Source: Anaerolineaceae bacterium (GTDB lineage: Bacteria; Chloroflexota; Anaerolineae; Anaerolineales; Anaerolineaceae). Taken from it: a DNA stretch of 7,567 bases. Shown here in pieces: positions 1 to 7,004 of this stretch. The stretch lies in contig JAGOIM010000069.1 of the NCBI GenBank assembly GCA_017995665.1, forward strand, positions 1 through 7,567, written 5' to 3'. The notes beneath the pieces are model-generated. The model had not been told where the DNA came from. It saw only the letters and a list, made by a program, of their open reading frames with translations, and did no database searches. Within the stretch, counting starts at the first letter, position 1. Every line of letters begins with the position of its first letter. The position numbers and the translations under genes are program-made.

Positions 1-1121
1 GCAAAGCCAAAGAGCAAACCTGCTCCCAGCGAGCCGATTGGCATCCAGTTGCCAAAAATCATCGCCGCCAGACCAATAAAGCCCTTGCCGGCTGTCATTC
101 CTTCGTCAAAGCGTCCAACCGAACCGAGCGTAAAGAAGGCACCGGCGATACCAGCAACCACACCGCTCAGAATCACGCCCATATAGCGGGTCTTAATGAC
201 ATTAATGCCGAGAGTATCGGCTGCTTTTGGATGCTCGCCAACACTGCGTAGGCGCAAACCCCAGCGCGTTTGGAAAAGTGCCAGTTGCAGAACGATCAAA
301 ATGATAATCATCAGATAGACGAAAATGTTTTGATTGAACAAAATCGGTCCAACCAAGGGGATGTCTGCCAAAAGCGGAATCGGAACACGGCTGAACATGG
401 GAGGTTGGTTTAAACCTTGATTTCCCTGAAGGAATTTTTGGGAGATAAAGGCGGTCATACCGGTTGAAAAAATATTAATAACCGTGCCGGAGATGGTCTG
501 GTTGACCTTATATTTAATGGAGAGCACGCCCAAAATTAACGCCAGCAAAACGGATGCCAGAATTCCGCCCAGCAAGCCAGCCCAAACGTTTTTGGTTACG
601 CTACCGACGATTGCGGCCGCCATAGACGCCATCAGCATCATGCCTTCAATAGAAATGTTGATGATACCGCTGCGTTCTGCTAATATGCCGGAGAATGCGC
701 CGAGCGTAATCGGAACCGCCAAAAGAACGGCGCTGGAGAGCATTCCGGCCAGGTTGAGAGACATTCCGGCTGCTTGCCAAACCAAAAATGAAAAAATCAG
801 GGCAACCGCAGAAACGCCGACCATCAAATTGGTTTGTCTGCCAAAGCCTTTCACCAGCTGATAAATTCCAATTGCCAAAACAATTGCGGCCAAAACGATG
901 AGCGTTGTGCGCGATGGCAAAACCAAATCTCGCATCATTCCCTGGTCAATGCCACCGGGTGTCATCACAAAACGAGTGAAATGCTCGGCTTGGGTTTTCA
1001 AAGCAAAAACGAAGAAAATCAGCAGAGCAATCGCAATTTCAACAATCCCCATGCTAAGTTTTCGCGCCGGTGAAACATCATAAATTCGTTTGTGTTTAAT
1101 CACATTTGTTGTAGTTGTCAT
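1..1121 (-). CDS. BMP-family nucleoside ABC transporter permease 2 (NupQ/YufQ-like), 3' end cut off
   Basis: This is one of two membrane permeases of a nucleoside-type importer, acting in the cytoplasmic membrane. The frame is open from ATG at 1121 to the window edge (373 codons) with no stop, so the C-terminus lies outside. The start is set by GGGGAGGT five bases upstream and by an ATGA overlap with the permease-1 stop. The family hallmark AERSGIINISIEGMM lies at residues 148-162, followed by several hydrophobic spans and a segment at about 280-330 (GLRLRSVGEHPKAADTLGI) typical of these permeases. In B. subtilis-type YufQ proteins, as I recall them, the ERSG motif sits near residue 35. Here about 115 extra N-terminal residues precede it, with apparent membrane spans near 24-42, 72-92 and 98-116. 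The family call is secure; the substrate (nucleoside) is inferred from the operon. Confidence 0.93.
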   Translation of the reverse strand, partial: MTTTTNVIKHKRIYDVSPARKLSMGIVEIAIALLIFFVFALKTQAEHFTRFVMTPGGIDQGMMRDLVLPSRTTLIVLAAIVLAIGIYQLVKGFGRQTNLMVGVSAVALIFSFLVWQAAGMSLNLAGMLSSAVLLAVPITLGAFSGILAERSGIINISIEGMMLMASMAAAIVGSVTKNVWAGLLGGILASVLLALILGVLSIKYKVNQTISGTVINIFSTGMTAFISQKFLQGNQGLNQPPMFSRVPIPLLADIPLVGPILFNQNIFVYLMIIILIVLQLALFQTRWGLRLRSVGEHPKAADTLGINVIKTRYMGVILSGVVAGIAGAFFTLGSVGRFDEGMTAGKGFIGLAAMIFGNWMPIGSLGAGLLFGF

Positions 1122-2383
1122 GATTGACCTCCCCAACCACTGAGGAAGACTTGTTGTTCCTCTTGTTTTGGTTTGCGCAAACGGTAAATTGAGCGAATAA
1201 TTGCCGGTGCGGCAACAAACATCAGAATAATCGCTTGAATAACATCAACAATATCAATCGGAATGGATGAAACGACCATCATCCGGGTGGCTCCATTTCG
1301 GAGTGTGCCAAAGAGCAAGGAAGACAAAATCACGCCGAGGGGATGATTGTTGCCAATCAAAGCCAGAGCGATACTGTCAAAACCGTAACCGGAGGATAGC
1401 CCCAAAGCCATGCTGTGGTTGACTGCCAAAACTTGAACCGCTCCTGCCATACCAGCCAGAGCACCCGAAAGGGTCATCGCCAGCATAATCGATTTTCCGG
1501 TATTCAAACCGGCATATTTTGCCGCACGAGGATTCGTGCCGACTGTGCGCAGGTTCATACCCCAAGTAGTTTTGAAAAGCAGCCACCAAACCAGAAAAGC
1601 GACAAGCAAGGCGATGAAAAAGCCGAGATGAAAGCGGATTGGTGAACCAAAAAATTGGGGAATCTTTGCACTGTCTTCAATCATTGGGCTCAGCGGCAGT
1701 CCGCCGGAACCCGGGCGGCTCATCGGTCCGGAAAGCAGCCATTCGGTCAGGCGGAAGGCAATCCAGTTCATCATGATTGTGTTGATCACTTCGTGTCCGC
1801 CGGTTTTTGCTTTTAGAAAGCCCGGTACAAAGCCCCAAATAGCACCACCGGCTGCACCGGCTAAGAATGCGAGGGGCATATGGATATAGACCGGCAAACC
1901 TTTGACCGCATATCCAACGTAGGTTGCGGCAGCGGCACCGATGAAAAGTTGTCCTTCAACACCGATGTTGAACAAGCCCGAGCGAAAACCGAGGGCAACT
2001 GCCAAACCGGCGAAAATGTATGGTGTTGATTGAACCAAGCTTTCTAAAATCGGGTTGAATGCACGTCGGATTTCAACCGCATTGCCACTGCTCAGGGCGT
2101 TAATTATGCGGGCCGGGTCACCTAGGGAACCGGTGAAAAGGGCTTTATAAGCGGTGATAATTTCTCTCCAGGCTTCGGCAAGTCCTTTGCCAAAACCTTG
2201 TCCAAAAGCAGCCCAGACGCTTGAACTGGTGGCGGCAATCAAAATTGCGCCAATCACCAGACCGGTAAAAATTGACAGCAAAGGTATACCCGCCTTGCCC
2301 AAAAATGATTTTTTGGGTTTTTCTTCGGGTTCGTTAACTTCTTTTAGGAATACTACTCCGGGGTCTTTTTTATCTTCTGTCAT
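1118..2383 (-). CDS. BMP-family nucleoside ABC transporter permease 1 (NupP/YufP-like)
   Basis: This 421-residue polytopic inner-membrane permease is predicted to pair with permease 2. The open frame reaches further upstream (to 2509), but I start at ATG 2383. That ATG has GAGGT five bases upstream overlapping the ATPase stop codon, and the extra 42 residues are basic, overlap the ATPase gene and do not look like family sequence. The order is a charged cytoplasmic tail (1-30), a first membrane span (about 32-58), the family motif GFRSGLFNIGVEGQL (132-146), the conserved GHEVINTIMMNWIA (196-209), and repeated hydrophobic spans up to about 395. A polar tail follows. At 421 residues it is longer than the roughly 350 of B. 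subtilis YufP, mostly through the N-terminal tail and the 60-115 insert. It follows the ATPase by 7 nt and overlaps permease 2 by 4 nt, so translational coupling is likely. Confidence 0.95.
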   Translation of the reverse strand: MTEDKKDPGVVFLKEVNEPEEKPKKSFLGKAGIPLLSIFTGLVIGAILIAATSSSVWAAFGQGFGKGLAEAWREIITAYKALFTGSLGDPARIINALSSGNAVEIRRAFNPILESLVQSTPYIFAGLAVALGFRSGLFNIGVEGQLFIGAAAATYVGYAVKGLPVYIHMPLAFLAGAAGGAIWGFVPGFLKAKTGGHEVINTIMMNWIAFRLTEWLLSGPMSRPGSGGLPLSPMIEDSAKIPQFFGSPIRFHLGFFIALLVAFLVWWLLFKTTWGMNLRTVGTNPRAAKYAGLNTGKSIMLAMTLSGALAGMAGAVQVLAVNHSMALGLSSGYGFDSIALALIGNNHPLGVILSSLLFGTLRNGATRMMVVSSIPIDIVDVIQAIILMFVAAPAIIRSIYRLRKPKQEEQQVFLSGWGGQS

Positions 2384-2390
2384 AATTACC

Positions 2391-3950
2391 TCAAATGGTG
2401 GCTTCAACCTCAGTTGACGAATCAGCCGGACGGATTTCATCGGGAACAACCCCTGCCATGAGTAAGCCGATAGTTTCTTTACTAATGCCCTTATTCTCGA
2501 CCACCGCAATTAATTCGCCACGGAACATGACCGCGATTCGGTCGGAAAGTTTCATAATCTCATCCAATTCTGGCGAAACCAGCAGGACACCGGCGCCTTC
2601 ATCGCGTTTTTCGACAAGTCGTTTGTGGATATATTCAATTGAACCGACATCCAAACCGCGAGTAGGCTGGGAGGCGACAAGGAACTTAATTGGGCGGGAA
2701 AGCTCGCGGGCGATAATCACTTTTTGCTGATTTCCACCGGAAAGTGAGCCGACCGGCGTCACCGCGCTTGGTGTGCGGATGTCAAAGTTTTCAATCAGCC
2801 TTTTGGCATTTTCCATGATAACCGGGAATTGCAAAATGACACCTTTGGAGAAAGGCTCTTGATAATACGTGCAGAGCACCAGGTTTTCGGCAACGCTAAA
2901 GGGCAAAACCAAACCGTCCAATTGGCGGTCTTCCGGAATATGCGCCGAGCCCAATTCTGTGATTTGACGTGGGCTGAATTTGTCGATATCCTGCCCGAGC
3001 ATCCTGATTTTGCCGGTTTGGTGCTTTAGCAAACCGGTGAGGGCATAGACCAATTCACTTTGGCCGTTGCCCTGGACGCCAGCTACGCCCACAATTTCAC
3101 CCGCCCGAACCTCAAGCGAAACATTTTCGACCTGAATTTCATCAAATTTGTCAACGACGGTCAGGTTTTCGATTGAAAGAACGACATTTCCCGGTTGGCT
3201 TTCGGTTTTTTCGCCTTCCAAGTCAACTTCCCGACCGACCATCATGGCAGCCAGGCTGTTTTGATCAGCGTTTTCGGGCAAGACTTCTCCGACCATAGCA
3301 CCACGGCGAATCACCATGACCCGGTCAGAAATATCCAAAACCTCACGCAATTTGTGAGTGATGAAGATAATCGATTTTCCCTCTTCAACCAGCAAATGCA
3401 TAATTTTGAAGAGTTCGTCAGCTTCCTGTGGGGTTAAAACGGCGGTCGGTTCGTCAAAAATCAGAATTTCAGCATCGCGGTAGAGCAATTTGATAATCTC
3501 AACCCTTTGCTGAACACCAACCGGAATATCGCGAATGAAATTGTCAGGATCAACCGCTAAATTAAATTGATCCGAAATTTCCCGAATTCGTTTGGCTGCG
3601 GCTGCACGATCCAAAAAACCGAGCTGTTTAACCGATTCATTGCCCAGCATGACATTTTCTGTGACAGTAAAAACAGGAATGAGCATAAAATGCTGGTGAA
3701 CCATGCCAATCCCTTGTTTAATAGCGTCGGTAGGAGAATTGATGGTAACTTTTTCGCCGTTGATAAAAATTTCGCCTTCATCCGGTTGGTAGAGGCCGTA
3801 AAGGATATTCATCAGGGTTGATTTACCGGCACCGTTTTCTCCGAGCAATGCCAGGATTTCGCCTTTGTTGAGGGTAAGATCAATATGATCGTTGGCTAAT
3901 ACCCCCGGGAAGCGTTTAGTGATTCCCTTTAATTCAAGAATTGGAGTCAT
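2391..3950 (-). CDS. Double-domain ABC ATPase of a nucleoside/sugar-type importer (NupO/YufO-like)
   Basis: This cytoplasmic ATPase of 519 residues has two fused nucleotide-binding domains, the normal size for this family. Domain 1 has Walker A GENGAGKST (37-45), Q-loop HQH (85-87), a degenerate signature VGVQQR (144-149), Walker B ILIFDEPTA (162-170) with catalytic E167, and switch H199. Domain 2 has the Walker A replaced by GVQGNGQS (291-298), with Gln in place of the lysine. Its signature LSGGNQQK (403-410) is intact, and SQPT (427-430) stands where Asp-Glu-Pro-Thr would be. Only one of the two composite sites therefore looks catalytically competent, as is usual in the RbsA/YufO group. The ATG at 3950 has AGGGA about ten bases upstream, a rather long spacing. 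Between it and the lipoprotein gene upstream sit a terminator and a second hairpin. Family assignment is firm; the nucleoside substrate is inferred from the neighbouring BMP lipoprotein. Confidence 0.96.
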   Translation of the reverse strand: MTPILELKGITKRFPGVLANDHIDLTLNKGEILALLGENGAGKSTLMNILYGLYQPDEGEIFINGEKVTINSPTDAIKQGIGMVHQHFMLIPVFTVTENVMLGNESVKQLGFLDRAAAAKRIREISDQFNLAVDPDNFIRDIPVGVQQRVEIIKLLYRDAEILIFDEPTAVLTPQEADELFKIMHLLVEEGKSIIFITHKLREVLDISDRVMVIRRGAMVGEVLPENADQNSLAAMMVGREVDLEGEKTESQPGNVVLSIENLTVVDKFDEIQVENVSLEVRAGEIVGVAGVQGNGQSELVYALTGLLKHQTGKIRMLGQDIDKFSPRQITELGSAHIPEDRQLDGLVLPFSVAENLVLCTYYQEPFSKGVILQFPVIMENAKRLIENFDIRTPSAVTPVGSLSGGNQQKVIIARELSRPIKFLVASQPTRGLDVGSIEYIHKRLVEKRDEGAGVLLVSPELDEIMKLSDRIAVMFRGELIAVVENKGISKETIGLLMAGVVPDEIRPADSSTEVEATI

Positions 3951-4002
3951 AATATATCATTCCCTAAAAGATGGTTTTATAAATCTTACCACTTAAATGT
4001 AT

Positions 4003-4031
4003 AAAAAAAGACCGGAATAAAACCGGTCTTT
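4003..4031 (-). terminator. Intrinsic terminator between lipoprotein and ATPase genes
   Basis: Read on the minus strand, AAAGACCGG (4031-4023) pairs perfectly with CCGGTCTTT (4015-4007) across a 7-nt loop. The stem runs straight into a T tract ending at 4003 (seven T in all). This is a textbook rho-independent terminator 63 bp after the lipoprotein stop codon. Since no strong promoter is evident in the 52 bp before the ATPase start, I read it as a partial terminator that lowers expression of the ATPase and permeases relative to the binding protein. Confidence 0.85.
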
Positions 4032-4046
4032 CAGTAGATTTCATGT

Positions 4047-4080
4047 TAATCCCGAAGAGGTATTTGTCTCTTCGGGATTA
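4047..4080 (-). repeat. Long perfect hairpin just after the lipoprotein gene
   Basis: TAATCCCGAAGAG (4047-4059) and CTCTTCGGGATTA (4068-4080) form a perfect 13-bp stem with an 8-nt loop, 13 bp downstream of the lipoprotein stop. No T run follows on the minus strand, so it is not a classical terminator by itself. A block to 3' exonucleases that stabilises the lipoprotein mRNA is the likely role, acting with the terminator 16 bp further on. Confidence 0.75.
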
Positions 4081-4093
4081 GAGTAATCAGAGT

Positions 4094-5143
4094 TTAGTCG
4101 ATGGAGACTGCACCGGAGATGATGTCAGCTTTGAGCTGTTCGATTTCAGCGGTGAGTTCAGCAGGGACGAGGTCAGCCAGTTTGTGATAAGGGGCGATTG
4201 CAACGCCGCCATTGGCAAGCGTACCGATTACATCGCCGCCAACAAAGCTGCCATCAGCAACAGATTTGATAACCTGAAGAGTCGTGGCATCCATCATTTT
4301 CATAACGGAAGTCAGGGTAATGTCATCATATTCGGGGCTGGTAAGGGCCCAGTCAGAGTCAACACCAATCAGGTATGCATTGCCGCGTTCTTTGATAGCG
4401 GCAGCAGCGCCCAAACCGACAGGTCCGGCAACGGGCATGATGATGTCAGCGCCTTCGTCCATCAGGGATTTGGCAAGTTCGTTACCTTTTTGCTGATCGT
4501 CGAAAGAGTTGGTGAAAAGACCGGTTTGAGTAGCATTGTCCCAACCGAGAACTTTGACATCGGTACCGTGTTTTTCGTTGTAGATTTCGACACCCTTCTG
4601 ATAACCAGCCATGAAGATGGTTACAGTGGGGATGGGCAGACCGCCAAAGGTTCCGACAACACCGGTTTTGGTAACACCGGCAGCCAGATAACCGGCAAGG
4701 ACACCAGCTTCGTCAGTATCGAAGATTTGACCAACGACGTTGTCGATAGCGGGATCGTAGTTGAAGTCAACGATAGAGAATTTGACTTCGGGATTCGCTT
4801 CGGCAGCGGCTTTGGTTGCATCGCCAATCAAGAAACCGACGGTGATAATCAGATCACAATCTTCTTCAATGAAGGCATTCAGGAATTTCTCGTAGTCTGC
4901 GACTTCTTTGGACTCGAGGTATTTACCTTCGGCTCCCAGTTCAGATTGAGCATCCTCGATGCCTTTCCAGGCAGTGGCGTTGAAGGATTTGTCGTCAATA
5001 CCACCGGTATCGGTGATTTGGCAAACCTTAACTTTTTCTCCGACTGGTTGTTCAACAGCAGGAGTTTCGGCGGGTTGACAGGCAGCCAGGGCGAACGAAG
5101 CAACCAGCAACAACGAAACAATAACTAAAATATTTTTACGCAT
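4094..5143 (-). CDS. BMP-family (PnrA/Med-like) nucleoside-binding lipoprotein of an ABC importer
   Basis: This is the extracytoplasmic substrate-binding protein of the importer, 349 residues, predicted to be lipid-anchored. It has a short basic start (MRKN), a hydrophobic core (5-20) and lipobox L19-A20-A21-C22, with Cys22 as the modified residue, then a Pro/Glu/Thr/Ala linker. The mature domain opens with the family pattern DTGGIDDKSFN (45-55), known from PnrA-type proteins to help form the purine-nucleoside pocket. Later come GTFGGLPIPTV (164-174), GVDSDW (260-265) and SVMK (279-282), also characteristic. The ATG at 5143 has a strong AGAGGAGA upstream. It is first in the operon, directly behind the promoter at 5198-5226, and is followed by two hairpins that should favour its own expression. 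Binding of purine nucleosides is known for characterised relatives; the ligand here is inferred. Confidence 0.95.
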   Translation of the reverse strand: MRKNILVIVSLLLVASFALAACQPAETPAVEQPVGEKVKVCQITDTGGIDDKSFNATAWKGIEDAQSELGAEGKYLESKEVADYEKFLNAFIEEDCDLIITVGFLIGDATKAAAEANPEVKFSIVDFNYDPAIDNVVGQIFDTDEAGVLAGYLAAGVTKTGVVGTFGGLPIPTVTIFMAGYQKGVEIYNEKHGTDVKVLGWDNATQTGLFTNSFDDQQKGNELAKSLMDEGADIIMPVAGPVGLGAAAAIKERGNAYLIGVDSDWALTSPEYDDITLTSVMKMMDATTLQVIKSVADGSFVGGDVIGTLANGGVAIAPYHKLADLVPAELTAEIEQLKADIISGAVSID

Positions 5144-5168
5144 GATTATTCTCCTCTTCTAAATTAAG

Positions 5169-5183
5169 CCCGAATATATCGGG
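5169..5183. promoter_or_regulatory. Inverted repeat in the 5' leader of the lipoprotein gene
   Basis: CCCGA (5169-5173) and TCGGG (5179-5183) are separated by five A/T bases. The site lies just downstream of the predicted transcription start and just upstream of the ribosome-binding site. It could be a small operator or a weak RNA hairpin. With only a 5-bp stem, the evidence is limited to symmetry and position. Confidence 0.3.
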
Positions 5184-5197
5184 TGAATTGACTATTA

Positions 5198-5226
5198 AGT
5201 ATAGTTTAGCGCAGGCTATTGCGCAA
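5198..5226 (-). promoter_or_regulatory. Sigma-70-like promoter of the importer operon
   Basis: On the minus strand a -35 box TTGCGC (5226-5221) is followed by a 17-bp spacer and a -10 box TATACT (5203-5198), placing the start near 5191 and giving a leader of about 48 nt. The spacer holds an inverted repeat, GCGCA-N6-TGCGC (5209-5224), which overlaps the -35 box and is well placed for a repressor. There is no room for a purine riboswitch between this start and the gene. Confidence 0.6.
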
Positions 5227-5281
5227 GCAAAACCCGGATGGATATGTCTACAACGATTAGCCTGTTTCGCTCTAAAAAACC

Positions 5282-5920
5282 TTAATCAGTGGCGGTCATT
5301 GCCTGCCCGCACAGATGGGCAACTAAAAGTTGACCGTAAAAGGTGGTTACTACCACGCCGATAAAGAAAACTATCGAACCGAGGGGTGCAATTAGACCGG
5401 CAAGGATAGATCCGGCATATACCAATAGCCAGGCTTTAAAATCTGTGCGAAGCCGTTTGAAAAAGTTGCCAAATTCAAAACCGGAAGCAAAAGTATTTTT
5501 CACCGCAAAATTTGCCATTGCGATTGGTTGAATCAAAAAGAGGGCTAAGGCATAAACAAAAAACAATAAAACAATCAGAAGTATCATCATTATTCCAAAA
5601 ACTTCAGTGCCTGTATTACTGGCATTATCGATTATATTTATTGGTAGTATGAACAATATAGCCAATACAATTGCGGGCAGACTGTATACCAAATTAATCA
5701 AGGTGTACCTGAAACCGCGGCTCAAATCCTCTCCGAAGTCAAAAGTTGGCAAGGGGTTGATCTCGTTTTGATGAACATTAGCAATTGTTCTCAAAATGTA
5801 TCCAAGTATGACAAATTGTCCGATAACTGGAATCAAACTGACCAAAAGTGGGACGATTAGCTTATCGAACCAATTTTCGTCATCAAATATAAATGTAAGT
5901 GCTTTTCTAAAATTAACCAT
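5282..5920 (-). CDS. DUF4013 family multi-pass membrane protein
   Basis: This 212-residue membrane protein has no known function. It resembles the DUF4013 family by its short amphipathic start, a first hydrophobic span (about 20-47) ending in GYILRTIANV, the loop NPLPTFDFGEDLSRGF (55-70), hydrophobic spans near 72-94, 107-133 and 162-203, and the C-terminal YGQLLVAHLCGQA (195-207). In this family the pattern is G-Y-x-x-R, then P-L-P before an acidic/aromatic stretch, then a Gly-Gln pair close to the end. The ATG at 5920 has GGAAGG five bases upstream. The gene stands alone between the DarA pair and the importer promoter, with no clear terminator behind it, so some readthrough into the importer is possible. 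TACAAT at about 35-40 bp before the start could be a -10 box, but no good -35 box accompanies it. Confidence 0.85.
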   Translation of the reverse strand: MVNFRKALTFIFDDENWFDKLIVPLLVSLIPVIGQFVILGYILRTIANVHQNEINPLPTFDFGEDLSRGFRYTLINLVYSLPAIVLAILFILPINIIDNASNTGTEVFGIMMILLIVLLFFVYALALFLIQPIAMANFAVKNTFASGFEFGNFFKRLRTDFKAWLLVYAGSILAGLIAPLGSIVFFIGVVVTTFYGQLLVAHLCGQAMTATD

Positions 5921-6168
5921 AGGAACCTTCCGTTTTTTCTAAGATTGTTTATTATTGTACTACTTGCAAGCTCATGCGCTTTTCAAGCGATTTTGCTTGC
6001 CTTGCGAGATTGGCAATTATAAATTGAGCCTAAAGCCGGCCCAAGCAATTGCCGATAATTCCTCTCAATAGTACCGCCAGGAAAACCAGCCTCCAAGCGT
6101 TCTTTTCTCAAAATGCTTGCTTTAAGCATAGTCCCGAACCGGATGAGACAGCATAGATAATCTCAGGT
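5921..6168. other. Intergenic region with small inverted repeats and a possible 48-codon ORF
   Basis: This is the gap between the DUF4013 gene and the second DarA gene. It holds several short palindromes: CTTGCAAG (5963-5970), CGCTT-ttc-AAGCG (about 5977-5989), and ATGCTT/AAGCAT (6113-6118 with 6124-6129) followed on the minus strand by only three T, a weak terminator candidate for the DarA pair. A minus-strand frame from ATG 6129 to TGA 5983 (48 codons) contains LRKERLEAGFPGGTIERNY. It looks protein-like but has no ribosome-binding site, starts inside the hairpin, and matches nothing I recognise. The region may be a decayed gene end. Confidence 0.4.
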
Positions 6169-6435
6169 TTAAAGCTGACTGTAGCCTTCTACATTCAAAA
6201 CGAAAACGGTTGCTTGTTTTTCGCCTTCCTTTTCAGATGCACTGGAATTTTCTTTAATAATTTCCAAAGCGCGATCCACACGGTCTGGCTCAACGCCCAT
6301 AATCAGCGTGCTGCGGCCACTGCGGAAGAAGCCACCGGTTGAGGCGATGAAAGTAACCCGATATTTTTCGTCCGTCAATTTGCGGGAGACCCGGTCGTTG
6401 TCTTCATCTTTAATAATAGCCATAATCAATTTCAT
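6169..6435 (-). CDS. DarA/PstA-like (DUF970) cyclic-di-AMP receptor, short-loop paralog
   Basis: This small cytoplasmic PII-like signalling protein of 88 residues is expected to form a trimer that binds cyclic-di-AMP. I start at ATG 6435, which has GAGGAG seven bases upstream and matches the family start MKLIxAI. An upstream in-frame ATG (6462) would overlap the neighbouring gene. Numbering matches B. subtilis DarA: R26, T28, STGG (32-35), F36 and G47 are present, as are F78 and Q87, equivalent to DarA F99 and Q108. Position 41 is Arg rather than Asn. The loop before the last strand (ATVFVLNVEGY, 75-85) is about 21 residues shorter than in DarA and lacks the Val-Gly-Gly just ahead of it. It begins 1 nt after the stop of the other DarA-like gene, so the two are co-translated. 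Contact residues are recalled from published PstA/DarA structures. Confidence 0.9.
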   Translation of the reverse strand: MKLIMAIIKDEDNDRVSRKLTDEKYRVTFIASTGGFFRSGRSTLIMGVEPDRVDRALEIIKENSSASEKEGEKQATVFVLNVEGYSQL

Positions 6436-6436
6436 A

Positions 6437-6781
6437 TCAATACTCCTCAAAATGTTCCACATCTAAAATGAAAATCGTAACCCCACCAACCATCGTCTCC
6501 GCTGGAATAACCATCGGGAAGGGGGTGTAATCCATGGTTGCCGCCACATAACTAATTCTTTTTTTGGCAGCGGCAGAAAGAAGGTCGACAATTTTGGGGA
6601 TGCTATTTTCATCAGATGCGATCAAGAAGCTCACGTTTTTTTCAAGCAAAAAACCACCGGTGCTGGGAAATTTGGCAAAAGAAAAAGCTTCTTTTTGTAA
6701 TGCCATCTCCACAACATCGCTGTCCTGACTATTTACCACGGCAAGCACCATCCGGGTAATGGGTAAATCGGTATGCGTCAC
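6437..6781 (-). CDS. DarA/PstA-like (DUF970) receptor, long-loop divergent paralog
   Basis: This 114-residue PII-like protein is first of a tandem pair. The core STGGF (40-44) and the C-terminal VGGVTIFILDVEHF (98-111) place it in the c-di-AMP receptor family, with the usual long loop between. Aligned to DarA (offset +8), several recalled ligand contacts differ: Ser34 for R26, Ala36 for T28, Ala55 for G47 and Glu113 for Q108. Asn49 (N41) and Phe104 (F99) are kept. It may bind c-di-AMP weakly, bind another ligand, or work only together with its neighbour. The start is GTG at 6781, chosen because GGAGGG lies just upstream and the family's first strand would be clipped by starting at Met11 (6751). 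The stop and the next gene's ATG are 1 nt apart. Confidence 0.85.
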   Translation of the reverse strand: MTHTDLPITRMVLAVVNSQDSDVVEMALQKEAFSFAKFPSTGGFLLEKNVSFLIASDENSIPKIVDLLSAAAKKRISYVAATMDYTPFPMVIPAETMVGGVTIFILDVEHFEEY

Positions 6782-6790
6782 ATGCCCTCC
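6779..6790 (-). promoter_or_regulatory. Ribosome-binding site and GTG start with overlapping ATG-TGA
   Basis: On the minus strand GGAGGG (6790-6785) precedes GTG (6781-6779) by three bases. An ATG (6783-6781) overlaps the GTG out of frame and is followed at once by TGA, a minimal start-stop. The GGAGG core is four bases from the GTG but only two from the ATG, which supports GTG as the working start. Confidence 0.55.
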
Positions 6791-6834
6791 AAAGGAACAA
6801 GTTTGGTTACTATGATTCTAACCCCAAATCGCAG

Positions 6835-6866
6835 AAAATTCGAACGAATTTTGAAAGTTTTCAAAA
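6835..6866. promoter_or_regulatory. Two overlapping 8-2-8 palindromes upstream of the DarA pair
   Basis: AAAATTCG-AA-CGAATTTT (6835-6852) and TTTTGAAA-GT-TTTCAAAA (6849-6866) are each perfect inverted repeats of 18 bp and share the four bases 6849-6852. CGAATTTT recurs at 6879-6886, 34 bp from its first occurrence (about three helical turns). They sit 54-105 bp before the DarA start, where its promoter should be; TAGAAT nearby is a possible -10 box. I read them as candidate operators. No regulator gene is in view. Confidence 0.45.
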
Positions 6867-7004
6867 GTGATTTTCGGGCGAATTTTTCTTCTGTCATTTT
6901 GATTGTCCCTGGCATAGCTCCTAATTAAAATTTGGACATTTCTATCTTGCCTTGACGCCAGCATTGATGTCTGGAAATTGTCATAGATTTTAGCTAAAAT
7001 GCAA

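Noticed and set aside
484..861. Plus-strand open frame of 125 codons
   Set aside because: It is antisense to permease 2, whose frame is open throughout and carries clear family motifs.
2384..2509. 42-residue N-terminal extension of permease 1
   Set aside because: It overlaps the ATPase C-terminus, whereas ATG 2383 has a well-spaced GAGGT.
4184..5128. Long plus-strand open frame (314 codons) antisense to the lipoprotein gene
   Set aside because: It is the mirror of a well-supported BMP-family gene, has low-complexity Gly/Asn/Phe composition, no ribosome-binding site and no recognisable domain.
5144..5226. Purine riboswitch ahead of the nucleoside importer
   Set aside because: The predicted leader is only about 48 nt and contains just a 5-bp stem; no aptamer-like three-way structure can fit.
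6436..6462. Nine-residue N-terminal extension of the short-loop DarA protein
   Set aside because: The family begins at MKLI, and ATG 6435 has a strong ribosome-binding site. The extension lies in the preceding gene.
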